39,190 bases of DNA, from NCBI GenBank assembly GCA_022843385.1, contig JALHNT010000064.1, forward strand, positions 1 to 39,190. The letters run 5' to 3'. The stretch comes from Anaerolineae bacterium (GTDB lineage: Bacteria > Chloroflexota > Anaerolineae > Aggregatilineales > Phototrophicaceae). Made by a program: the position numbers and the translations under genes. Positions 13,223 to 20,803 of this stretch are shown here, piece after piece. The notes below the pieces were generated by a model. That model was not told the origin of the DNA and searched no databases. It saw nothing but the letters and a program-made list of their open reading frames with translations. Each line of letters begins with the position of its first letter. Positions within the stretch are counted from its first letter, which is position 1.

Positions 13223-14788
13223 CTATTCGATGTCGGCGTTCTCGAAGTTCAGCAGCAGCGCGGCATCGGGCACCAGGCCGCTGACACGGGTGCTGGTGAA
13301 GTAGTAATTGGTCACATGCACCAGATTGATGTTGGGCGATTCCTCGACCAGCATCGCTTCCAGTTCAGCGTAGGCTGCCCAACGGTCCTCGCCTGGTGGC
13401 GTCACTTTATCGGCCTGGAAGATCGCATCCAGGTCTTCGTTGCAGTAGCCACCCGGATTGAACGAACCACCGCAGCTCACCAGCGGTTCATAGACATTCG
13501 ACGGATCCTGATAATCGAGGAACCAGCCGATATAGCCGACCGGCATCTCTTCAGGTCGGTTAAAAGCCACATCCAGCCACTGAGAGAAATCCAGTGATGT
13601 CAGCGTGGTCTCGACGCCGATGGCATTCCAGTTCTCGACAATCGACTGGGCAATCGCTACATCGGTTGGGTCGGTGGTCGAGACAATTTCGGTGCTGAAG
13701 CCATCGGGATAGCCCGCTTCGGCCAGAAGCTGCTGCGCCATCTCCGGATCAAACGGGATGCTCAGGTCAGGGTTGTTGCCAGCGACGGTCGGCGGGATCG
13801 GGCCAGCCGCCGGGACAGCGCGGTTGTTATAAATCTGCACCAGTCGTTCGCGGTCAATCGCCATGCTGACAGCGCGACGCACCAATACATTGTCAAATGG
13901 CTCGGTGCGGGTGTTGGGGATAAGATACTGCACGTTGGGGAAAGCCGTGATTTCAATCAGTTGCTCAGCCAGCACCGGGTCGCTGGCGATGCGCGGGTAA
14001 TCCGAGTTCGGCACGAAGTCGAGCGAAATATCGGCCTCGCCATTTTCCATGCGCAGGATACCCACCGACGGCTCAACGCCGATCAGCACCTCGACGCGAT
14101 CCACTTTGGGCAGACCGGCTTTCCAGTAATTGGGATTCTTCTCGGCTACAATGCGGACACCCGACTGCCATTCGACGAAGACGAACGGCCCAGCACCCAG
14201 AGGCTGACGACCGAACTGATCGCCAGCGGCTTCGACGCCTTCCTTAGCGATGATGAATCCCGGCGGCAGGGCGAAGCGCTGCATCAGCGTCCATTCCGGC
14301 CGGGTGAGGGTGAACTCGACGGTGCGGTCATCAACAATGCGGATGCCGATGACCTCGCTGGCGCTGCCATCAATGAATTCCTGTGCGCCTTCGATCATGG
14401 CAAACATATAGGCGGTGGGTGAAGCTGTCGCCGGGTTGAGCAGGCGCTCAAAACTGTATTTGACATCTTCCGGCGTGATGGCGCGTCCATTGGAGAACAC
14501 GATGCCCTCGCGCAGGACGAAGGTATACGTCAGACCATCCTCGCTGATCGTCCACGACTCGGCCAGTTCCGGGCGTGGCGTCTGCGAATCGTCCAGCCCG
14601 ATCAGACCACGATAGAACAGCGACATCGTCGGCCATGACAGCGTATCATAGCCGATGGCGGGATCGAGCGAGCTGACATCACTCAGCGTCGTCACCACCA
14701 GCGTTTTTTCCTGGGCCACCACCGGCGCAACTGCCAGCGCCAGCAGCGCCACCAATACCAATACCACACTCAACCGTTTGTAATGCAT
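13223..14788 (-). CDS. Peptide/nickel-type ABC transporter solute-binding protein (SBP family 5)
   Basis: The 521-residue exported protein captures oligopeptides or similar solutes for an ABC importer. It has a Sec signal peptide (hydrophobic core LSVVLVLVALLALAVAP, then VVAQ) with no lipobox Cys. The SBP_bac_5 body shows SSLDPAIGYDT, then LAESWTISEDGLTYTFVLRE (family hallmark), VEFTLTRPEW and VRRAVSMAIDRERLV. ATG 14788 is chosen over longer frames because GGAG lies about six bases upstream and the signal peptide starts there. No permease or ATPase gene is adjacent, so it is an orphan or serves a transporter encoded elsewhere. Substrate not predictable. Confidence 0.87.
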   Translation of the reverse strand: MHYKRLSVVLVLVALLALAVAPVVAQEKTLVVTTLSDVSSLDPAIGYDTLSWPTMSLFYRGLIGLDDSQTPRPELAESWTISEDGLTYTFVLREGIVFSNGRAITPEDVKYSFERLLNPATASPTAYMFAMIEGAQEFIDGSASEVIGIRIVDDRTVEFTLTRPEWTLMQRFALPPGFIIAKEGVEAAGDQFGRQPLGAGPFVFVEWQSGVRIVAEKNPNYWKAGLPKVDRVEVLIGVEPSVGILRMENGEADISLDFVPNSDYPRIASDPVLAEQLIEITAFPNVQYLIPNTRTEPFDNVLVRRAVSMAIDRERLVQIYNNRAVPAAGPIPPTVAGNNPDLSIPFDPEMAQQLLAEAGYPDGFSTEIVSTTDPTDVAIAQSIVENWNAIGVETTLTSLDFSQWLDVAFNRPEEMPVGYIGWFLDYQDPSNVYEPLVSCGGSFNPGGYCNEDLDAIFQADKVTPPGEDRWAAYAELEAMLVEESPNINLVHVTNYYFTSTRVSGLVPDAALLLNFENADIE

Positions 14789-15168
14789 AACCTTCTCCAT
14801 CACAGTAAAGACCGGTAAACCTGCCACCCAATCAAGGCGATCAGGGGAAGGCGAAAGCGTAACGAAGGTGGCGCGGGAAGACAACACTTTCTTATCGGAA
14901 TTTTAACTTAGGCAGTTTGAGGCGGGATAAGGGAGGCGATCTCGTCAGGTTGACAGCCTTAAAGAAACACGAAATAAAGACGGAATGATTTTCCTAAGGG
15001 GCATCATCCATGTACTTTGAGAATGAACCAATTTACTGTTCCGCTGGACGAGCCATCCTGTGCGATGGCCCACCCTTACCTTAGTGCTCCCAACATTCCC
15101 ATCTTTCACCCTGATAGCTCAAAAGTGTCCCCTCTGAAAACAAGAAAGAGGCGGGGATGAGGGACATA
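14789..15168. other. Intergenic region without a recognised gene
   Basis: This 380-base gap lies between two minus-strand genes. It contains the upstream region of the solute-binding protein gene; I find no convincing -35/-10 pair. Near its low end relative to the next gene, GGGACA and TGTCCC (15161-15166, 15175-15180) form a 6-bp stem overlapping the stop codon of the core-MetE-like gene. No RNA gene or element was recognised. Confidence 0.5.
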
Positions 15169-16206
15169 CTACCCTGTCCCCGTCAGTTCGCGCCGGATGA
15201 TGCGCGCCCCTTCGACCATCGCCACCAGTTTGCGCCGCGCCGCCCAACGCGCCGTCTGGCTGAAGCCGCAGTCGGGCGTGATGCTCAGTTTCTCCGGCGC
15301 AACATACTTGAGCGCGGCACGGATGCGATCGGCTATATCGTCAGCCGTCTCGCAGTAGTAATTCTTGACATCCACCACCCCTGCCGCCAACTCCTTGTCG
15401 TTGGGGAACTGCTGCCACAGGTCGATCTCCGCCAGCTCGCGGTTGGCGAACTCCAGCGCATACTGGCTGACGTGCATATCGAGGATGTGTGGGAACAAGG
15501 GCTGATAGCTGCGCTTGGCGACGGGCCGCCCGACGAAGTTGCCGAAGCACAGATGAATCCCGATCTTGGCCTTCACCCCGGCTACCGTCTCGTTGAACAG
15601 ATCGACGAAGGCTTTCGGGCTGTGGGCATGAACCGCATACGACGGCTCATCGACCTGGATGAAATCGGCTCCGGCGGCCACCAGCGCCTTCATCTCCTGA
15701 TTGATGAGCGCCGCCAGCGCATGCGCCACTTCCATGCGATCCTTGTACACCGTCCCCGGCTGGATGCGCCCGGCCAGCGTGTACGGACCGGGGATCGGCA
15801 TCTTGATCGGGCGGGTGGTGCGCGTCTTCAGGTAGGTATATTCCTCCACCAGTCCCAGCCCTTTGGGAGCTTGCACCCGTTCATCGGCGATGTAGCTCTC
15901 GCGCTGGTCATGGCCGACGATGCCGGTCTTGCGGCGGGGCGGCAGCTCGCGCAGCCCGGTCATATGCCCGTAGAATTCCGCCGTGAAGAAGCCGATGCGC
16001 CGCATCTCGCCATCGGTGATGATGTCCACCCCGGCCAATTCCTGATCGCGCACCGCCAGATCAACCGCGTCGTCCTGTGTCTCTTTCCAGTCATCCGGGC
16101 CATATTCGCCCCGTCCAGCCGCCGCCAGCGCCGTGTGCAGCCAGCCGGGCCAGGCATACGAGCCAATCACACTTGTGTAGATCAGCGGAAGTTGATACTC
16201 TGTCAT
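15169..16206 (-). CDS. Cobalamin-independent methionine synthase-like protein (core-MetE type)
   Basis: This 345-residue protein matches the C-terminal catalytic barrel of MetE without the N-terminal half. Full MetE transfers a methyl group from methyltetrahydrofolate to homocysteine using a Zn site. Zn-ligand blocks are visible: GIHLCFGNF (His and Cys) and ITPDCGFSQ (Cys). Other barrel marks are VIGSYAWPGW at the start, DIITDGEMRR, IPGPYTLAGRI and ADFIQVDEPSYA. Short core-MetE proteins in other lineages are thought to use a corrinoid-linked methyl donor or other substrates. ATG 16206 has AGGTGA seven bases upstream. It is divergent from a UlaG-like hydrolase gene with only 59 bases between starts, so shared control is likely. 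Substrate uncertain; an epoxyalkane-coenzyme M transferase-like role is an alternative. Confidence 0.8.
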   Translation of the reverse strand: MTEYQLPLIYTSVIGSYAWPGWLHTALAAAGRGEYGPDDWKETQDDAVDLAVRDQELAGVDIITDGEMRRIGFFTAEFYGHMTGLRELPPRRKTGIVGHDQRESYIADERVQAPKGLGLVEEYTYLKTRTTRPIKMPIPGPYTLAGRIQPGTVYKDRMEVAHALAALINQEMKALVAAGADFIQVDEPSYAVHAHSPKAFVDLFNETVAGVKAKIGIHLCFGNFVGRPVAKRSYQPLFPHILDMHVSQYALEFANRELAEIDLWQQFPNDKELAAGVVDVKNYYCETADDIADRIRAALKYVAPEKLSITPDCGFSQTARWAARRKLVAMVEGARIIRRELTGTG

Positions 16207-16265
16207 CTGCGTTCACCTTTGCATGAAGTTCACATCAATTCATCAATCAAGCGAGCGACGGCATC

Positions 16266-17117
16266 ATGATTCAACCCTTACTGAGCGGTCAGGCGCTGCT
16301 GGAAAACATCAGCGCGGCACAGCCGGCGGATGGCGAACTCTACGTCTGGTGGCTGGGGCAAAGCGGCTATGCCATCAAAACGCGCTCGACCCTGTTCTAC
16401 ACCGATCTTTACCTCTCGGAACATCTGACCGCCAAATACGCCGCCACCGAGAAACCCCACATCCGCATGACCGAAGCACCACTGCGCGGGGGCGACATCC
16501 ACGATGCTGAGTGGGTCTTCGCCAGCCACAAACACTCCGATCACCTCGATCCGGGGACGATGCCCGATCTGTTCGCGGCCTCGCCGCACTGCCGTTTGAT
16601 TCTGCCCTATGCCCTGGTCAGCCACGCCGTCAAACTGGGGCTGGATGAAGCCCGTCTGCTGCCGATGCGCGGCGAGGATACGCTTCAGGCCGGGGCGCTG
16701 ACGGTTCACGCCTTGCCCTCGGCTCATCCGACCTTTGAGTATACCGCTGAAGGTGGCTATCCCTTCCTCGGTTTTCTGATCGAGGTCGATGGTCTGCGCC
16801 TGTATTTCAGCGGCGACACTCTGGTCTATGACGGACTGGCGGAACGGCTGCGCGCTTTCCAGCCGGACATCCTCTTCCTGCCCATCAACGGCACCGATGC
16901 CCGCCGCGATGCCCTGCACGTCCCGCCCAACATGAACGCCGCCGAAGCCGTCGCCCTGGCGCAGGCTGTCGGGAACGGGCTGGTCATCCCGCATCACTAC
17001 GATATGTTCACCTTCAACACCGCCGATGTCAATGACTTTGTTTCACTGGCGCAGGCTGCTGCCATCCGATTCGCTGTGTTGCAGCCCGGCGCGCGCTGGA
17101 CCTTCCAGAGGCGCTAG
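16266..17117 (+). CDS. Metallo-beta-lactamase fold hydrolase, UlaG-like
   Basis: The 283-residue protein is an MBL-fold metal hydrolase resembling L-ascorbate-6-phosphate lactonase and related enzymes. The metal motif HxHxDH is in FASHKHSDHLDPGT (about residues 83-96). Additional ligands are likely the His in LPSAHPTFEY, the Asp in YFSGDTLVYDG and the final His in VIPHHYDMF. The N-terminus VWWLGQSGYAIKT is the typical first strand pair of UlaG-type proteins. No signal peptide, so cytoplasmic. ATG 16266 has only a weak ribosome site. It is divergent from the core-MetE-like gene. The natural substrate is probably a lactone or phosphodiester; not resolved. Confidence 0.83.
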   Translation: MIQPLLSGQALLENISAAQPADGELYVWWLGQSGYAIKTRSTLFYTDLYLSEHLTAKYAATEKPHIRMTEAPLRGGDIHDAEWVFASHKHSDHLDPGTMPDLFAASPHCRLILPYALVSHAVKLGLDEARLLPMRGEDTLQAGALTVHALPSAHPTFEYTAEGGYPFLGFLIEVDGLRLYFSGDTLVYDGLAERLRAFQPDILFLPINGTDARRDALHVPPNMNAAEAVALAQAVGNGLVIPHHYDMFTFNTADVNDFVSLAQAAAIRFAVLQPGARWTFQRR

Positions 17118-17621
17118 AGAGAGTAAAGCGCTTCGCTCTTGCCTTGCCCTCACACGACGCTACGCAGCCCTCTCCCACAGGACGAGGTGCTTAAAAGCAG
17201 TTCGTTCACTACATCTCCCCTTCTCCCATAAACCTGCCAGGGAACGCGATACAGCAGAACCCGAGGGGCGATGTCCATTCAGTGGAGACATTTGGGCTGA
17301 TTCGCTTCTGACTACCGCTAAACGCCTTGCGCAAGTGATGTGCTAGCGCGATCAGACTACTATCGAGCAGGTGGATGGCGCTGAAAGGTGCCACCCCTGT
17401 TTCCGCTACAGACTCAATTGTTTGGCCTTATCTTGCAAAAATGCCTTCACTCGCTGAGCTTTTGCACTAAATCCTTGGCTGGAGATGATGTTTTCTTGGG
17501 GTGATTTCAAAGAGAATAGCCTGTCCATCGCACAATATTTGAGTCGATCGTCTGATGCTGTCGCCGGAGCGATTCGGTACAATCGAATCCATTCAATCGA
17601 CGAAGATGAGGGGATGCCGCG
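17118..17621. other. Gene-free region with possible transposase remnant
   Basis: No intact gene is seen in these 504 bases. The first part carries CTCTCCC/GGGAGA-type low-complexity words. A possible decayed transposase segment on the minus strand is listed separately (17212-17394). A TACAAT hexamer at 17578-17583 precedes the next gene by 38 bases and may be its -10. Confidence 0.5.
17212..17394 (-). pseudogene. Possible remnant of a DDE transposase
   Basis: A 61-codon minus-strand frame begins MAPFSAIHLLDSSLIALAHH and continues with FSGSQKRISPNVSTEW and PLGFCCIAFPGRF. The order of a DSS motif after hydrophobic residues, then G-K/R-rich, then a tG-x-P/F-like turn resembles the start of an IS4-type catalytic domain (first catalytic Asp). 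No start or end of a transposase and no inverted repeats are visible. This is pattern resemblance only. Confidence 0.25.
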
Positions 17622-18263
17622 ATGTCCGGTGTGCTGCGCCTGCTGCTCATGCCGCTGATCGGTGGATTGATGCTGGTCAGCATCAGCCTGATGGCGCTGG
17701 CGCAGCAGCAACCGCAACATCACCCGGCGATGGTCGGCTTTCTGGGAACGTGTGACGGCACGCCGTGCTGGCAGGGGGTACAGCCGGGGCAGACGACGCT
17801 GGACGAGGTGCGTACTTATTTGCTGGGGGCGGGCTACGAGGCTGGCATCATCAACGATACCCAGCGCTTTCATTACTACTATTCCGACCATCTGACGCCG
17901 GGCTGTGTCAAGGTAGGGTATCTGCCGGACTCGACCACCGTTTCTTTTCTGCGGCTGTACTGCATCGAGCATATCACGCTGGGCGATGCCCTCTCGCTGC
18001 TAGGGACGCCCCAGGCCATCAGCTACCGCTTTTCGATTTATGGCGACGCCGAGTATCTGATCTTCAACCGCGCCCAACGGCTGACCGGCATCACCTTGAT
18101 GGTCGGCTCCGGCTGGGACTCAGCCTATCGCCCGATTGCCTCCATCGACATCTTCGATGCTCGCCTGTATGCCCGCGCCCATCTGGTGTTCGGCGGCTGG
18201 TACGGCTTTCTCCCCGGCTGGCGCTACTGCCAGCTTGAGCCAGCCTATCCCCGCTGCCGTTGA
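17622..18263 (+). CDS. Secreted protein of unknown function
   Basis: The 213-residue product has an N-terminal signal peptide or anchor (hydrophobic residues about 4-26, ending MALAQQQ). The mature part begins with a small Cys-bearing motif, GTCDGTPCWQGVQPGQTTLDE, here split as GTCDGTPCWQG and VQPGQTTLDEV. It is followed by a mixed alpha/beta domain with further Cys in LTPGCVKVGY and LRLYCIEHITLGDALSLLG. The PCWQGxxPGxTTLDE pattern recurs in Chloroflexota exported proteins as I remember them, with no known role. Even Cys number suggests disulfides outside the cell. ATG 17622 has GAGGGG eight bases upstream. It is followed after 38 bases by an SDR gene that has its own -10-like TATACT at 18269-18274. 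Confidence 0.68.
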   Translation: MSGVLRLLLMPLIGGLMLVSISLMALAQQQPQHHPAMVGFLGTCDGTPCWQGVQPGQTTLDEVRTYLLGAGYEAGIINDTQRFHYYYSDHLTPGCVKVGYLPDSTTVSFLRLYCIEHITLGDALSLLGTPQAISYRFSIYGDAEYLIFNRAQRLTGITLMVGSGWDSAYRPIASIDIFDARLYARAHLVFGGWYGFLPGWRYCQLEPAYPRCR

Positions 18264-18301
18264 GCGCGTATACTGAGGGTCGTAGCGAAAGTGATAACCC
18301 A

Positions 18302-19057
18302 ATGAACATTCAATTTCATGCCAAAACCGTCATCGTCACCGGCGCAGCGCACGGCTTCGGACGAGCGATCTGCCTGGCCTTCGCCCAGCGCGGGGCGATG
18401 GTCTGGGGCTGCGATCTGCTGGCGGATGAACTGGCGGAAACCCGGCGCTTGTGCGAGGCCGAGGGCGGGCGCTGCGAAGTGCGGCCGGTCGATATCAGCC
18501 AGCCGGAAGCCGTGAATGCCTTCGTCGCTGAAGTCGGCACAGCCCATATCCTGGTGAACAATGCCGGCGGCGTGCTGGGACAGGTGGGGCGTCCGCTGGA
18601 AGAAGTCAGCCCAGCGGACTGGCAGGCCATCTTCGCCGTGAATGCCAGCGGCGCGTTTTATTTCGCCCAGGCCGTTGCTCCGGGCATGAAGCAGGCGCGT
18701 TATGGGCGCATCATCAACATCTCCAGCGGCGCGGGATTGAGCATCAGCCTGACCGGTATTCAGGCCTACGCTTCGGCCAAAGCGGCGCTGATCGGCCTGA
18801 CGCGGCAACTGGGACATGAACTTGGGCCGTGGGGCATCACCGTCAACTGCATCGCCCCCGGTTTTGTCCGTTCCAACCCCAACACCGAACGGCAGTGGGA
18901 GTCGTATGGCGCGGAGGGGCAGCAAGCGCTGGTGGAGAGCATCGCCCTGAAGCGGCTCGGCACGCCGGACGACATCGCGCACGGAGTGCTGTACTTCGCC
19001 TCGGATTATGCCGGTTGGGTAACCGGTCAGGTCATCGCTATCGATGGCGGGAAGTGA
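18302..19057 (+). CDS. Short-chain dehydrogenase/reductase
   Basis: This 251-residue classical SDR is an NAD(P)-dependent oxidoreductase. All motifs are intact: VTGAAHGFGRAI (cofactor loop, residues 11-22), LVNNAGG, NISSGAG with catalytic Ser, and QAYASAKAAL with the Tyr-x3-Lys pair. The C-terminal WVTGQVIAIDGG is typical of 3-oxoacyl-ACP reductase or sugar dehydrogenase-like SDRs. An acidic residue after the second strand (WGCDLLADE) suggests NAD preference. ATG 18302 has a weak GAAAGTGA upstream. A TATACT hexamer at 18269-18274 could be its -10. The next gene rluD starts seven bases after its stop. Substrate unknown. Confidence 0.87.
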   Translation: MNIQFHAKTVIVTGAAHGFGRAICLAFAQRGAMVWGCDLLADELAETRRLCEAEGGRCEVRPVDISQPEAVNAFVAEVGTAHILVNNAGGVLGQVGRPLEEVSPADWQAIFAVNASGAFYFAQAVAPGMKQARYGRIINISSGAGLSISLTGIQAYASAKAALIGLTRQLGHELGPWGITVNCIAPGFVRSNPNTERQWESYGAEGQQALVESIALKRLGTPDDIAHGVLYFASDYAGWVTGQVIAIDGGK

Positions 19058-19064
19058 TGGGCGT

Positions 19065-19982
19065 ATGAGCGAAGTGATGTCATTTACCGTCGCAGATGGC
19101 GGCGAACGGCTGGATAAACTGATCGTGGCGCAGGTGGGCGACGACTTCTCGCGGGCGCAGATTCAGGCGCTCATCAAAGAAGGCCAGGTCACCGTCAATG
19201 GGCTGCCGGTGAAGGCCGGCATCAAGCTCAAGGGTGGCGAACAGATCAGCATCACGCTGCCCGAAAAGGACGCGCCGGAGAAGGTTCAGCCGGAAGCCAT
19301 CGCGCTCGATGTGCTGTACGAAGACAAGTTTCTGGCGGTCATCAACAAGCCCGCCGGTATGATCGTGCATCCAGGGGTGGGGAACGAGACGGGCACGCTG
19401 GTGAGCGCCCTGCTGCATCGCTACCCGGAGGTGGCGCGGATGAAGATCGAAGAAAAACGGGTGGGCATCGTCCACCGTCTCGACAAGGATACCAGCGGCC
19501 TGATCGTCATCGCCCGGCGCGACTCGGCGCGGGTCAAACTGATGGCGCAGTTTCAGGCGCGCACGATTGAGAAAGTCTATCTGGCGCTGCTGGAGAAGCC
19601 CCCGCCAACCGAGAGCGGACGCATCGACGCGCCCATCGCCCGCGACCCCAACCAGCGCAAGCGGATGGCCGTCGTTCGTTCCGGGCGCACCGCCATCACC
19701 GAGTATGAAGTGGTAGACCGTGATTTCCGCGAGGGTCAAGCGCTGGTACGGGTCAAACTGCTGACCGGGCGCACCCATCAGATTCGCGTGCATATGGCTT
19801 TCATCGGCTGCCCGATTGTCGGCGACAGTGTGTATGGCTACCGCAAACAGCGCGTCCGGCTGAAGCGGCATTTTCTCCATGCGGCGGAGATCGCCTTTGA
19901 TCATCCGGCGACGGGCGAACGACTGCGCTTTCAGGCTCCGCTGCCGCCCGAACTGGAAACGCTGCTGACACAGTTGCGGTGA
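19065..19982 (+). CDS. rluD: 23S rRNA pseudouridine synthase, RluD family
   Basis: The 305-residue protein has an N-terminal S4 RNA-binding domain (about 10-75, ERLDKLIVAQ, then FSRAQIQALIKEGQVTVNG split at SRAQIQALI) and an RluA/RluD catalytic domain. The catalytic Asp is in GIVHRLDKDTSGLIV (about 138-152). Further family marks are INKPAGMIVHPG and LTGRTHQIRVHM. It converts uridines of large-subunit rRNA helix 69 or other RNA to pseudouridine. I choose ATG 19065, seven bases after the SDR stop; ATG 19044 would overlap the SDR and adds a non-family tail, and ATG 19077 is a less likely option. It is in line with the phosphatase gene six bases downstream. RluA/C/D specificity is not fully decided by sequence. 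Confidence 0.87.
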   Translation: MSEVMSFTVADGGERLDKLIVAQVGDDFSRAQIQALIKEGQVTVNGLPVKAGIKLKGGEQISITLPEKDAPEKVQPEAIALDVLYEDKFLAVINKPAGMIVHPGVGNETGTLVSALLHRYPEVARMKIEEKRVGIVHRLDKDTSGLIVIARRDSARVKLMAQFQARTIEKVYLALLEKPPPTESGRIDAPIARDPNQRKRMAVVRSGRTAITEYEVVDRDFREGQALVRVKLLTGRTHQIRVHMAFIGCPIVGDSVYGYRKQRVRLKRHFLHAAEIAFDHPATGERLRFQAPLPPELETLLTQLR

Positions 19983-19988
19983 CAATAC

Positions 19989-20669
19989 ATGACGACCCTC
20001 ATCATCGGCGATATTCACGGCTGTTACGACGAACTCCAGGCGCTGCTCGACAAGGCCGGGCTGGGGGCGGATGACTCGATCATCGCCATTGGCGACGTGG
20101 TGGATCGCGGGCCGGAGTCGGCCAGGGTGCTGCGCTTCTTTCAGGAGACACCCCAGGCGCGTTCGATCCTCGGCAATCATGAGCGCAAGCACATCCGCGC
20201 TTTTCGTGGCGAGATTGACCCCGCGCCCTCTCAAGTGCTAACGCGGCAGCAGATCGGCGAGGCGGACTACCCGGCAGCGGTGGCCTTCATGTCGAGCTTC
20301 CCGCACTATCTGGAACTACCAGAGGCCACACTGGTGCATGGCTTCTGGGAGCCGGGCGTGCCGGTGACACAGCAGCGCGAAACGGTGATCGTCGGCGTGA
20401 TGAGCGGCGAGGAGTATCTGCTCAAGCGCTATGCCCACCCCTGGTATCACTGGTACGATGGTCGCAAGCCGCTGATCGTCGGGCATCGTGATTACAGCGA
20501 CCGGATGCTGCCGCTGGTGTACGAGGAACGGGTGTACATGCTGGACTCGCGCTGCTGTTATGGCGGTTCGTTGACCGGCCTGCTGCTCCCCGCCTTCCGC
20601 CTCATCAGCGTCCCCAGCCGCGGCGATCACTGGTTGCGCCTGCAGCGGCAATTCAGCCTCAGCGATTGA
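19989..20669 (+). CDS. Serine/threonine phosphatase-like metallophosphoesterase (PrpA/ApaH type)
   Basis: This 226-residue calcineurin-like phosphoesterase has all core blocks: IGDIHGCYDEL (metal ligands), IGDVVDRGPES, ILGNHERKH, then a late LVHGFWEPG and IVGHRDYS with the remaining His. The final DSRCCYGGSLTGL matches the bacterial PrpA/ApaH ending. It would remove phosphate from protein Ser/Thr or split dinucleoside polyphosphates. Its size and the DSRCCYGG end favour the PrpA side. The start ATG 19989 lies six bases after the rluD stop with GGTGA upstream, so the two are co-transcribed. It ends before a 134-base gap leading to murJ. Confidence 0.85.
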   Translation: MTTLIIGDIHGCYDELQALLDKAGLGADDSIIAIGDVVDRGPESARVLRFFQETPQARSILGNHERKHIRAFRGEIDPAPSQVLTRQQIGEADYPAAVAFMSSFPHYLELPEATLVHGFWEPGVPVTQQRETVIVGVMSGEEYLLKRYAHPWYHWYDGRKPLIVGHRDYSDRMLPLVYEERVYMLDSRCCYGGSLTGLLLPAFRLISVPSRGDHWLRLQRQFSLSD

Positions 20670-20765
20670 GGATCGGATCAAAAAATCCCAAACAGCCGAT
20701 ACACAGTGGCATCCCGACGGTTCACCGACGTTATCCCTTCACCCTCTACCGGCTGCGCTGAAGTG

Positions 20766-20774
20766 TGCTATGCT
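20766..20774 (+). promoter_or_regulatory. Extended -10 promoter of murJ
   Basis: TGCTATGCT, 29 bases upstream of GTG 20804. The predicted leader is about 23 bases and includes AGAGG. Confidence 0.5.
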
Positions 20775-20803
20775 AGGCACGGCGCAACCAAGAGGATGCA
20801 TCT

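Noticed and set aside
13223..14788. Complete peptide ABC importer operon
   Set aside because: Only the solute-binding protein is present; flanking genes are unrelated and point in other directions.
15157..16269. Long plus-strand open frame (370 codons) opposite the core-MetE-like gene
   Set aside because: It is antisense to a gene with clear family motifs, has Arg/His-rich shadow composition and no ribosome site.
17406..17620. Minus-strand frame ending in a plausible helical sequence (FSAKAQRVKAFLQ)
   Set aside because: It continues as an antisense shadow of the secreted protein gene and has no start or family match I recognise.
19080..20234. Long minus-strand open frame (384 codons) across rluD and the phosphatase
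   Set aside because: It runs antisense across two well-identified genes and their junction, with shadow composition and no known domain.
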